The translations under genes were made by a program, and so were the position numbers. This document shows, in pieces, positions 8,181-15,737 of a stretch of DNA of 64,000 nt; positions within the stretch are counted from its first letter, which is position 1, and each line of letters starts with the position of its first letter. The notes beneath the pieces were generated by a model. It made no database searches, was not told the DNA's origin, and was given only the letters and a program-made list of their open reading frames with translations. This DNA comes from CAIXSC01 sp046349915. Lineage in GTDB: Bacteria; Planctomycetota; Planctomycetia; Pirellulales; Pirellulaceae. The DNA is taken from assembly GCA_046349915.1 (NCBI GenBank), contig JAXMBL010000003.1, positions 496,001 through 560,000 on the forward strand, given 5' to 3'.

Positions 8181-9758
8181 TCACGCGGCTTTCGCTGTCG
8201 ACTGATCGTGCTCCCGAATCGCTCTACGAGCGACATCCAGGACGACCAAGGCCACCACCCCACACGCCGCGCTCAGCACGACATAAATCAGCCAGGGCGC
8301 TCGTTCGGACAGGGGCGGCGGAGGGGGAACATAGTTGGGATTGTGGATTTGCGGTCCCAATTCCAAGCGTTGCGGCGGCGGGGCGAGTGTTGTTGGTAGG
8401 TTGCGTTCCAAGTCGTAGTGAGGCGCTTCGGCACGCGGGTTTCCGTAAAACAGTCGCCACGGGCCTGGATGCTGCGAGTCGTGGGCGAAGATGAGTTCGC
8501 GAGCGGCCGAGACGACCGTGGCTGTTTCCAAGTTCAAAGGCGGATTCTGGTAGTCGACCACGCTCAATCGCAGACGACTCGAAACCACTTCCGACGAAAA
8601 CTCCACGATGAAGGGAGCTGCCGCTTGGCCCGCCGTGCGTCGCACGATGCCTGCCGTGAGGTGTCGATAGCCGGTGTCGGTCGAGTAAGGACCGGCCGCT
8701 TCCAGGATGTAGTCGCGAGCATAGTCGGTGTCGGAATCCGCGAATGCCAGACGAATCTTGTCGACCGGAGTCTGGTCGCCGCCCAACTCAAGGACCCAGG
8801 CGGACGCGGCGGCGCCTTGAGTGCGAGTGGCGTCGCGATAGCCGACTTGCAGAGGCCACTCCACCTGTTCGCCGGGAATCTCCACGGTGCGGTGAGCGGT
8901 CGCGGACAAGATCTTCGGCGGCTGACCTTGGTCGACCAGCGAGTCCGCATCGACGCGTAAACGGAGATACCGCTGACGGCTGAGTGGATACTTGAGGCGA
9001 CGATGGTCGAACTGGATTTGGTTGGACTCGGGTGCGGCGATGCGAGTGAGCGGTTGTTGAACGAGCGTGCGCCAAGTCTGGCCGTCGTCGCTCCCTTCCA
9101 GCGTCGCCAAGCGACGGAACTCGCTGCCTTCCGTATCGACATCCAGCTGATCGTGTTCCGCGGGCGATTCCCCGAGGTCCAAGGAGAGTTCTCGAGTCGA
9201 TTCGCCGACCACGGATTCGTTGAATCGCTCGGCCTCGAAGGCTTCATCGCGTTTTTCCTCGCGACGCACTCGCAACACAAACGGAACTTCACCGCCTTGC
9301 GAGTCGATCAGTCGCAGGTCGGCCAAATCGAAACGAGCACGCGAGAAAACGCTGCGATCCAACAGGATGCTGATCCACTTCGACCGGCTCTTGGCGGAGG
9401 GGGGCGAACTGGCAGTTTCTGGTTCCGAGTTTCCCTGGTCCGCCGCCGGATCGGAGGCTTCTGAACTGGTGAATTCTTGATAGAACTGCCACCGCACCAT
9501 CTGGGGATCGCTGCTGATCGCTTCACTCGATCCGCCTGCGTCTGAGACTGGATCCGAGGCTGGAGGTGGTGTGTCCTCCGTCGTTGCCGCGGCAGGCGAG
9601 TCGGAATTCTCTTGCGAGCTCTCTGGCTCGCTCTCTTGCGCAAGCGCGCGAACGGTCGGCGACCAGATGCCGCTGCCGCTCAACAAGCACGCGGCAATAA
9701 GGCCCCAAGGCAGGAGGCGACTGGTACGAGCGCGAGACAGATCAAGCAGCCGATACAT
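8181..9758 (-). CDS. DUF3999 family membrane-anchored protein
   Basis: A 525-residue protein with an N-terminal signal or membrane segment (LLPWGLIAACLLSGSGIWSP), an acidic Ser/Glu/Pro linker, a large beta-rich extracytoplasmic domain (for example RWQFYQEF, then WISILLDRSVFSRARFDLAD) and a C-terminal helix (WLIYVVLSAACGVVALVVLD). Order and length fit DUF3999, a family whose gene is often next to a DUF2339 gene, as here: the DUF2339 gene lies 10 bp upstream on the same strand. Function of the family is not known; a shared role in cell-envelope or exopolysaccharide processes has been suggested and is only inference here. Confidence 0.82.
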   Translation of the reverse strand: MYRLLDLSRARTSRLLPWGLIAACLLSGSGIWSPTVRALAQESEPESSQENSDSPAAATTEDTPPPASDPVSDAGGSSEAISSDPQMVRWQFYQEFTSSEASDPAADQGNSEPETASSPPSAKSRSKWISILLDRSVFSRARFDLADLRLIDSQGGEVPFVLRVRREEKRDEAFEAERFNESVVGESTRELSLDLGESPAEHDQLDVDTEGSEFRRLATLEGSDDGQTWRTLVQQPLTRIAAPESNQIQFDHRRLKYPLSRQRYLRLRVDADSLVDQGQPPKILSATAHRTVEIPGEQVEWPLQVGYRDATRTQGAAASAWVLELGGDQTPVDKIRLAFADSDTDYARDYILEAAGPYSTDTGYRHLTAGIVRRTAGQAAAPFIVEFSSEVVSSRLRLSVVDYQNPPLNLETATVVSAARELIFAHDSQHPGPWRLFYGNPRAEAPHYDLERNLPTTLAPPPQRLELGPQIHNPNYVPPPPPLSERAPWLIYVVLSAACGVVALVVLDVARRAIREHDQSTAKAA

Positions 9759-9768
9759 GCGAGGACTC

Positions 9769-11910
9769 CTACGATTCTTGTCCGCGAGTTGCGCCGAAGC
9801 GTTGGTATGCCCAAGCCGCGATGCCTAACACCAACGCCAACGCGAAGAACGCGGCGATGCGATAGATCTGATCGAGCGCCGCCATGTCGACGAGGAATAC
9901 CTTACTGAGCGTAATGGCGAGCAGCCCGAGAGCCGTCCAACGCGAGAGGCGCGCGCGAGCCGCGAAGCCGATGGCCAATAGGCAGGTCGCGTACACGCCC
10001 CACCAGATGGACAGCCACATGCTGGCTCGTCGTCGCCATTCCAGTTCACTCGCCCAGCGGGTGGGATCGCTAAAGTCGAAGCCCTGTTGGGCCGCCAAGA
10101 CGGGACGAAACCATTCGTACAGATCGACCGACACGAGATAACAGATCATGCAGAAACAGGCCACGACGCCCGCGCCCGCGGCGAATCGCTCGAGTTCGCT
10201 GCCGCGGGACATGCGACGACGACTAATGACCAAAACCGCCAGGATGAAGACGATGGCGACCAGTGCGGGGGCGGCAGCCAGATTGATGACAGGCGTGTAG
10301 GGGCCGCGGGCGGCATGGTCCCAGGAGAGTCGCGGGATGTCGACCAGCGCGAGTCGGCCCAGGGCGAGTGTTCCCAGCGCCGCGGCGAGTCCCCGAAGCT
10401 GCCACCGTTCCACTCGCCAGCCAAACCACCACAGCGCCGATGCCATGGCGGACCAACCCAGCGACACCCAGGAAGTGGACGCCTGCAATGGCAGAGCCAG
10501 AGTGATAAAGCCCGTCGTCAGCACAACGGCGAATAACAGCAGCGAGCGGGACGCGGTTCGTGATGCCATCAGCACTCGAGCTTCCAACGCATAGGCGCCG
10601 GCGAAGATCACGGCCGCCGTCCCTCGCCAGTCCGAGTGTCGATCTTCCAGCAGAGCGAGCACGGCGAGAAAACCGAGGCCCGCGCAGATCGCGGAACGCA
10701 GTTGTTCTTCCCACACTCGTAGTTCATCCCACAACGTATCGCCGCTTGGGGTAGTCGCCATCCAGACGCTTTGGACGCGGTGCAATACAAACAGACAGCC
10801 TTGGAAAAGCAGGGCGGCGACCATCTTTTCGGGATGGTAATTGGCGAAGAACCACAGCCAAAAGACGAGTTGCGCTCCGAGCAGTGTGAGGGTTCCCAGC
10901 AGCGACCAACGGCGGAAAGTAGCGGCGGCGAGACTGCCAGCGGTCAGGAGCGTGAGATACGTAAAGAGCGAGACGTATTGGTCATGGTCCGAGTGCAGAA
11001 GCAGGGGAGTAATGAAGCCGCCAAGTACTGCCATCAACGCAATGCCGAGCGAACGGTAGCCGATGGCCAACAACATCGACTCGGCCACCACAATGGTCAA
11101 CAGCACGCCGATCGTGTTGCGCGGAATCAAGTCGTAGAAGCCGAAGGCGCTGAAGATGGATGCATACAGGACGACGATGCCGCCGCTGGTCAGCATGCGT
11201 GAGAAGAGCCGCCACCCTTGGCGGTCCTTCCGCCAGCCCGCAATGACCAACGCCAGCCCGAACATGAGTCCAATGGACACTCGACCAATCGGCCCAATCC
11301 ATTCGTTCTCGTAGGCGTACTTCAAGAAGAACCCGGTGGCGAACAGCAGAGTGATCACCGCCACCCAGCCGAGCGCTTGTCGACCGATCAGCATTTCGAG
11401 CGAGATGGCGTCGCCGGCAGTGGGCGCGGGGGTCGAGCGCGCGGAAGTCGCCGTGGCCGGTGATGCCGCGGGCGCGGGAGGTGGCGCCCATGCGCGTCGG
11501 CCCGGTTCCGCGGCGGCTGCGGGAGAGACCGAACGACCGATATCGCTCGTGGTCGGAGAACTGGCGTCCTCGATCACGATCGCGTCCGCGATCAGATCGG
11601 ACTCGGCGGTCGCGGGTTGTGGAGCCGCCGTCGGCTTGTTTTCGGCCGAAGTCGCGGGGGCTGCGGGCTGAGTGGTTGGTTGGCGGGGCTCGACCGGCGT
11701 CGCGGCCGCGGCGGGCGAAGCGGACTCAACGGGGCGAGCAGTCCGCAGTCGCAGCACTTCGACTTCGAGTGCCTGGAGGCGGCGGACGAGTTCGCTGACT
11801 TGGCGAGTGCGAAAGTAAGCGATCAGAGCCAAAATCGGACCGCCGACCAGAGCCGCCAGGAGGAAGATGCCGACCACGAACACCATCAACAGCTCGGCGA
11901 TGTTCGGCAT
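9769..11910 (-). CDS. DUF2339 family polytopic membrane protein
   Basis: A 713-residue protein with one N-terminal membrane helix (LLMVFVVGIFLLAALVGGPI), a short coiled segment (VRRLQALEVEVLRLR), an Ala/Pro-rich linker to about residue 165, then about twenty membrane helices. LIGRQALGWVAVITLLFATG followed by FFLKYAYENEWIGPIGRVSI is the hallmark start of DUF2339. It is first in a two-gene operon with the DUF3999 gene. The biochemical function is unknown. The repeated charged loops and Trp-rich ends suggest a transporter or membrane scaffold, but nothing catalytic is visible. Confidence 0.88.
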   Translation of the reverse strand: MPNIAELLMVFVVGIFLLAALVGGPILALIAYFRTRQVSELVRRLQALEVEVLRLRTARPVESASPAAAATPVEPRQPTTQPAAPATSAENKPTAAPQPATAESDLIADAIVIEDASSPTTSDIGRSVSPAAAAEPGRRAWAPPPAPAASPATATSARSTPAPTAGDAISLEMLIGRQALGWVAVITLLFATGFFLKYAYENEWIGPIGRVSIGLMFGLALVIAGWRKDRQGWRLFSRMLTSGGIVVLYASIFSAFGFYDLIPRNTIGVLLTIVVAESMLLAIGYRSLGIALMAVLGGFITPLLLHSDHDQYVSLFTYLTLLTAGSLAAATFRRWSLLGTLTLLGAQLVFWLWFFANYHPEKMVAALLFQGCLFVLHRVQSVWMATTPSGDTLWDELRVWEEQLRSAICAGLGFLAVLALLEDRHSDWRGTAAVIFAGAYALEARVLMASRTASRSLLLFAVVLTTGFITLALPLQASTSWVSLGWSAMASALWWFGWRVERWQLRGLAAALGTLALGRLALVDIPRLSWDHAARGPYTPVINLAAAPALVAIVFILAVLVISRRRMSRGSELERFAAGAGVVACFCMICYLVSVDLYEWFRPVLAAQQGFDFSDPTRWASELEWRRRASMWLSIWWGVYATCLLAIGFAARARLSRWTALGLLAITLSKVFLVDMAALDQIYRIAAFFALALVLGIAAWAYQRFGATRGQES

Positions 11911-12033
11911 GAGAGCGGCGAGTCCAAGGAGTGAGGCGGATGGTTAGTGCTTTTAACGAACGGTAGTGAGCGGATCGCGATGAGCGTCTCCGGAGAGCTC
12001 GCTCCGGAGGATTCTTCTAGTTTCGGTCGCACC

Positions 12034-12807
12034 TCAGCTGGTCTTGATCATCATGCACTGGGTGGTCGGCATCTCGATGACCTTCTCGCGCTTGTCCGCG
12101 CTGAACTCGGCGAAGGCGTTGCGGACGCCTTCGAGGATCGAGTAGTCGTGGGAGATGACGACTCCGCCCGGGATCAGCCGGGGCCAGAAGTACTCGAGGC
12201 ACTGTTTGGTGCTTTCGTACAGATCGACGTCGAGGTGGACGAAGCAGAACTGGGTGTCGTCGAGCACTCCCCGGATCGAGTCGGGACAGAAGCCCTTATG
12301 GAATCGGAGGTTGGGGTAACTGCCCAGGTATTTTTGGATCGATTCGAGGCTGCAAGCGAAGCGGCCCTTCTTTTCGACCATTTTTTCGGACTCGTGCGGC
12401 TCGGGCAGCCCCTCGAACGTATCGCACAAGTGGAACGTTTTATCCCCTTTGGCTTCGCAGATGACTTTGGCGGTGCTGCCTTGGAAGAGTCCTACTTCGG
12501 CGAAATCGCCGGGGACTTCCCGCATGCCGCAGGCGAGCGAATGGAGGATGAACATCTCCTGATTGGTGACGAGCGAACGGCGTTCCCGGCGAGCTCGCCG
12601 GAGAACTTTCAGCTTCTCCCAGTCCTTATGGGTGGACAGAGTTGCCATTTCCATGCGGGAGACGATATCGATGCCGAGCCATTCGAGGAAGGAACCGCCG
12701 ATCCAGCCTTGAAATTTCTTGTTGCGTAGAAACATGTTGAGTAGTCCGCGGTGAAGAGGACTGAGGGAGTGAAAAATCGCCGCGTCCCACCTCGACGACC
12801 CGGCCAA
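12034..12807 (-). CDS. TylF/MycF-like S-adenosylmethionine-dependent methyltransferase
   Basis: A 257-residue enzyme resembling macrocin O-methyltransferases. GDFAEVGLFQGSTAKVI (residues 100-116) is the SAM-binding loop, CDTFEGLPEPHESE (128-141) the acidic SAM-contact and lid segment, and HLDVDLYESTKQCLEYFWPR (191-210) with GGVVISHDYS contains the aspartates (D193, D195, D221) that bind Mg2+ in the family. Relatives methylate sugar hydroxyls of macrolides and glycans. The isolated setting gives no substrate; a role in O-antigen or exopolysaccharide decoration is a guess. Confidence 0.85.
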   Translation of the reverse strand: MAGSSRWDAAIFHSLSPLHRGLLNMFLRNKKFQGWIGGSFLEWLGIDIVSRMEMATLSTHKDWEKLKVLRRARRERRSLVTNQEMFILHSLACGMREVPGDFAEVGLFQGSTAKVICEAKGDKTFHLCDTFEGLPEPHESEKMVEKKGRFACSLESIQKYLGSYPNLRFHKGFCPDSIRGVLDDTQFCFVHLDVDLYESTKQCLEYFWPRLIPGGVVISHDYSILEGVRNAFAEFSADKREKVIEMPTTQCMMIKTS

Positions 12808-12855
12808 GCCGCTATTTTCGCTCTAACTCGCCTATTTTGGCAAGACCAAAGATAG

Positions 12856-12879
12856 GTGCGACGGACATCCAGTCCGTCG
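12856..12879. repeat. GACGGACT-family palindrome, single copy
   Basis: GCGACGGACATCCAGTCCGT, a full hairpin with the variant centre CATCCAG. It is about 50 bp upstream of the methyltransferase start, so this copy is on the 5' side of a gene, unlike most of the family. Confidence 0.8.
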
Positions 12880-13035
12880 CTGGAAGGGAAGCTGCTCGAG
12901 AATCGAGCAGTCGGGAAGATCCGTGTTCCCTAGACTCGCCTTGCGTCCAAGAATAAGGGAACACTGATCGTCACTGATCCCCGCTAATCGGAGCAGGCAG
13001 CACGACTCATGTGTTTGGCGGTCAGGTGGCTTATC

Positions 13036-13197
13036 TCATTCCGTGTCCACACTCGCGATGGTCTCGCCGCTCTGGTCGAGGATGATGATTCGATTGCGGG
13101 CTACGTAGCCGTCTCGCTTCGCGAGACGATCAGCCAGCTTGCCGTAGCGAGCGACTTGGTAGGCCGAGTTGCCAAATGCTCTGGCGGCTTTAGGCAC
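13036..13197 (-). CDS. Doubtful 53-residue frame or gene remnant
   Basis: From GTG at 13197 this encodes a peptide ending ARNRIIILDQSGETIASVDT plus E, which reads like a real protein C-terminus (a beta strand with a turn). Against it: no ribosome-binding site, a stop just upstream, and residues 24-33 (RLAKRDGYVA) are encoded by the hairpin repeat GTCTCGCTTCGCGAGAC found elsewhere in the window. It may be the tail of a gene truncated by repeat insertion or a chance frame. Confidence 0.2.
   Translation of the reverse strand: MPKAARAFGNSAYQVARYGKLADRLAKRDGYVARNRIIILDQSGETIASVDTE
13101..13127. repeat. GTCTCGC hairpin module (half of the type II composite repeat)
   Basis: CTACGTAGCC followed by GTCTCGCTTCGCGAGAC. 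The same module ends the composite elements at 36246-36382 and 61667-61798. Confidence 0.75.
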
Positions 13198-13293
13198 GCG
13201 AGCAACTTAAATCACCCGGTTGCCTCGAAGGAACTTTGACTGCGGGAGACGCCCAGTCGCAACTCGAGTGCAGTTCTTGGTTTTCGCCTGCCG

Positions 13294-13962
13294 TCAATCG
13301 TAATCATCCATGTAGTAGTTGCCTCGCGCCATCGGCTTCATTGATTTCACGAGTTCGTCTCGGAGTTGTTGCATGGTCGCTCGTTCTTCGTCCGTGAAGT
13401 CTTGCGGGCTTGAGGACTCCTGTTCGATGACCCAATCGATGACCATCCATTGAATCTCAAAGAGGGATTTGTCTTGGTGCTCTTCCAGCCATTTTGCCGC
13501 GGCTTTCTCGTCATTGAGGAACACACTGGGATAAGACGGCCGCTTGGGCCTTCCGCGCGGGTCGCCGTCTGTGCGCGGCCAGATCCCGTACGGTTGAATC
13601 TGATCGTACATGATGGTTCGGCACATTTTTCCGACCGTAGCATTGTACATGTATCCGTTAATCCCAACGGAATAAGTCAAGCAGTACCGCTCATCGCCCC
13701 AATTCTCGATGAGGGACTTGAAAGCGCCGGCGCCCAATGCCTTGAGTTTCCGTCGCGCACTGTTGACGGATTCTTGTTTCTTACGGTCGTAGCCGGGAGG
13801 GAATTTGAGATCGGGCCCGCGGCGTTCGGTGGGGGCAGGATTCTCTGACGCGAGTGCGTTGATCAGTCTTGGGACGTCGATCTGAAGATCGCCTTTGCCT
13901 TGAGCATTACCAGACGATGCGAGTAAGACGGCCGTTATCAGTACCGCAAAGCACGATCGCAT
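13294..13962 (-). CDS. Small secreted protein of unknown function
   Basis: The chosen ATG at 13962 (MRSCFAVLITAVLLASSGNA, a signal peptide) has an AAGGGAAAGG ribosome-binding site 3-5 bp upstream; the frame stays open a further 96 codons upstream but without such support. The mature part (about 200 residues) is helical, with a Cys-containing core (ERYCLTYSVGINGYMYNATV, GKMCRTIMYDQIQPYG) and an Arg/Pro segment DGDPRGRPKRPSYPS. It ends MARGNYYMDDYD. No family was recognised; two cysteines could form one disulfide after export. Confidence 0.7.
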   Translation of the reverse strand: MRSCFAVLITAVLLASSGNAQGKGDLQIDVPRLINALASENPAPTERRGPDLKFPPGYDRKKQESVNSARRKLKALGAGAFKSLIENWGDERYCLTYSVGINGYMYNATVGKMCRTIMYDQIQPYGIWPRTDGDPRGRPKRPSYPSVFLNDEKAAAKWLEEHQDKSLFEIQWMVIDWVIEQESSSPQDFTDEERATMQQLRDELVKSMKPMARGNYYMDDYD

Positions 13963-14287
13963 GTGCCTTTCCCTTCTGTTTGGAACGCCCAAGGTAATCC
14001 GGCGGCTATAGGATCGATCTGGTTCGCCGTTCGGGTTCAGCATCTTGTGGGCGTGCCGACCGGGAACAAGTCCACGGCAAACATGTCGCATGTCATTGTC
14101 GTGAATCAAGGCACGTGAGGCAATGAGTTTGTGATCACGGTCGATGACCCAATCGCTGAAGTTCGTGCCGAGCGACTCGCCACAAGTTCTGGCTTGCAGT
14201 GAGTCCATCCAGGGTAGCCGCGTCTCGATTGTTCGTGCGAGTTTCTCCACCTCGCGGAGATGTAGTCGCGGAGCGACGACCGATCGT

Positions 14288-14311
14288 AACCGCGGGTTTC
14301 AGCCCGTGGTT
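14288..14311. repeat. AACCGCGGG hairpin
   Basis: AACCGCGGG, loop TTTCAG, then CCCGTGGTT: a nine-base stem with one mismatch. It is a single copy in this window and resembles the other short intergenic hairpins. Confidence 0.55.
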
Positions 14312-14540
14312 TGAGCGTCGTAACTCGTGGCGTGTGCAGGACGAGCCAGAGGTGGTCACGGGCGCGACCCACCTGCAGCCATACAGGTCGAGTGGAGCTC
14401 GACAATCACGCCGCCAGTGGGCTCGACGGCCCGGTTGACATGATGGAATCGCAGACGCCTTGCTCGGCTTGTCGCTGATCTGCACCCGTCTGAGCAGGCT
14501 GCCTGACATGAGGTTCAGGTTTCTGGAAGATGCCTAAGCG

Positions 14541-14762
14541 TTAAGTCTTGGTTAATTCGAGTCCATCGAACGCTTTCTTCTGGGCTGCGGAAAGTGCCAA
14601 TTCGGCCACCGGATTACGAGCATTCCAAGGCACAAGCCGTGGCGAGATGACTTCCGTTATGGCAGTGCGGTCGAGGGACTCAATTTGTCGAGGGCAGGGG
14701 ATTGCCTTGAGTTGTTCGGCGGTTCCACATTGTTGGACGCCCTGTAGAATCTGCTGATCCAA
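14541..14762 (-). CDS. Doubtful 73-residue frame, possible gene fragment
   Basis: The frame starts only with TTG at 14762 and has no clear ribosome-binding site. The peptide (DQQILQGVQQCGTAEQLKAI, later ELALSAAQKKAFDGLELTKT) is plausible protein and helical, but short. A stop lies 11 codons upstream. It sits in the AT-richer patch next to a clearly real gene on the other strand. It may be the 3' part of a truncated gene. I do not recognise a family. Confidence 0.25.
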   Translation of the reverse strand: MDQQILQGVQQCGTAEQLKAIPCPRQIESLDRTAITEVISPRLVPWNARNPVAELALSAAQKKAFDGLELTKT

Positions 14763-14891
14763 AACCGGAGATTGTTGACTCCTGCAGTGGTGCTAACTAG
14801 CCTTGGCGAGGGAGGCAGAAGATGGTCCGTCTTGGCATCCCCTAGCGATTGTTTACTCCCCAACAAGTGTCTTGAACTGGAGACGTGCAAC

Positions 14892-15665
14892 ATGAAAAAA
14901 GTGGATTGGAATCGAACTCGCGGACTAGTGGCTCTAGCGGTTCTTTTAGGCGTGATCGGTTTCGGCGGCTACGCCGCCTCGATGGCACAAGAACCGACTC
15001 CGGCGAAGGAGACACAAAAGTCTGCGCCGACTCCGTGCAGTTGCAAAGGCAACGAGGGCAAAAGCACAACAAAGACGCTCGAAGGGTATCAGACCTGCCC
15101 GTTTTACTGTTTCGCTACCGTTAACGAAGGTGGTACGACGCTATATTATCATTATGCAATTCGCTATATTGCTTCAACTTGCGAGTTCGATGGCTTGAGT
15201 ATGCTCGTCTTGGATTCGGAAGTGAATGCAAATGGAGCATGTGGTGGCGAGAAGTGCATTGGCCATACGCTCTTGCCGCCTTCCGGTAAGCTGGCAAGTG
15301 ACCGCCCGCGAGACATTGTTGTTAACCTCCCCAATACTAGGAGCGTACCTCCCTTTGATCCCGCTCAATTCAAAGTCCAGGGAGGTGCGACGGAGACTTC
15401 GCAGTTTTTCTGCGAAGTTCCGCTAAGAAATCAAGGCCGTAAGGCGCTTGTAATTGTAAAGACGGTACAGGCAGATCCTGCCGCCTACAACAGAGGCACT
15501 ATTCGTCCTCCCAAAGTGTTTCATTTAGCGTTCGAGGTTAATGAGGCAACTGACCGAGGTAGTTCTCGGACAATTCCGATTGACCGAGTGAACTACGAGG
15601 GAAGAAACGAGGTTAGGTTTGAGATGTCTGGCGTGGAGTTCACCGCTATTCTTGCGGACCAGTAG
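14892..15665 (+). CDS. Secreted cysteine-containing protein of unknown function
   Basis: A 257-residue protein. The ATG at 14892 gives MKKVDWNRTRGLVALAVLLG plus VIGFGGYAASMAQ, a lysine-started signal peptide, with TGGAGA upstream as a ribosome-binding site; the frame upstream of it is open but does not look coding. The mature part has a Cys cluster (PCSCKGNEGK, QTCPFYCF, ASTCEFD, ACGGEKCIG, FFCEVP) and beta-rich sequence; eight or more cysteines suggest disulfides or metal binding. Composition is clearly more AT-rich than the neighbours, hinting at transfer. No family recognised. Confidence 0.75.
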   Translation: MKKVDWNRTRGLVALAVLLGVIGFGGYAASMAQEPTPAKETQKSAPTPCSCKGNEGKSTTKTLEGYQTCPFYCFATVNEGGTTLYYHYAIRYIASTCEFDGLSMLVLDSEVNANGACGGEKCIGHTLLPPSGKLASDRPRDIVVNLPNTRSVPPFDPAQFKVQGGATETSQFFCEVPLRNQGRKALVIVKTVQADPAAYNRGTIRPPKVFHLAFEVNEATDRGSSRTIPIDRVNYEGRNEVRFEMSGVEFTAILADQ

Positions 15666-15737
15666 TTCTAGCAAAAGCAAGAACTTGACCTTAGGGCAAA
15701 CAGCAAGTTGCTCTTTATGCGTAATTCAGATCCTTGA

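Larger units (their letters stand above)
12808..13293. other. Intergenic region, 486 bp, with two repeat elements
   Basis: Lies between two minus-strand genes. It holds the palindrome at 12856-12879, a repeat-derived hairpin at 13101-13127 and a doubtful small frame at 13036-13197. An AT-richer stretch at 12820-12855 may contain the methyltransferase promoter. Confidence 0.5.
13963..14891. other. 929-bp region of degraded or non-coding sequence
   Basis: The minus-strand frame upstream of the secreted protein (about 13963-14262) encodes protein-like sequence (RLHLREVEKLARTIETRLPW, then SDWVIDRDHKLIASRALIHD) that has no start or promoter-like setting and could be the tail of a decayed gene. 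A hairpin repeat lies at 14288-14311. Short frames on the minus strand before this shift phase repeatedly, as expected for a pseudogene. No intact gene is supported apart from the doubtful frame at 14541-14762. Confidence 0.4.

Noticed and set aside
7880..8263. 127-codon minus-strand frame in the convergent gap
   Set aside because: Contains repeat-derived peptide (VRQTSSPSIRG) and overlaps the end of the DUF3999 gene in another frame.
11947..12729. 260-codon plus-strand frame
   Set aside because: Antisense to the TylF-like methyltransferase, which has clear SAM motifs.
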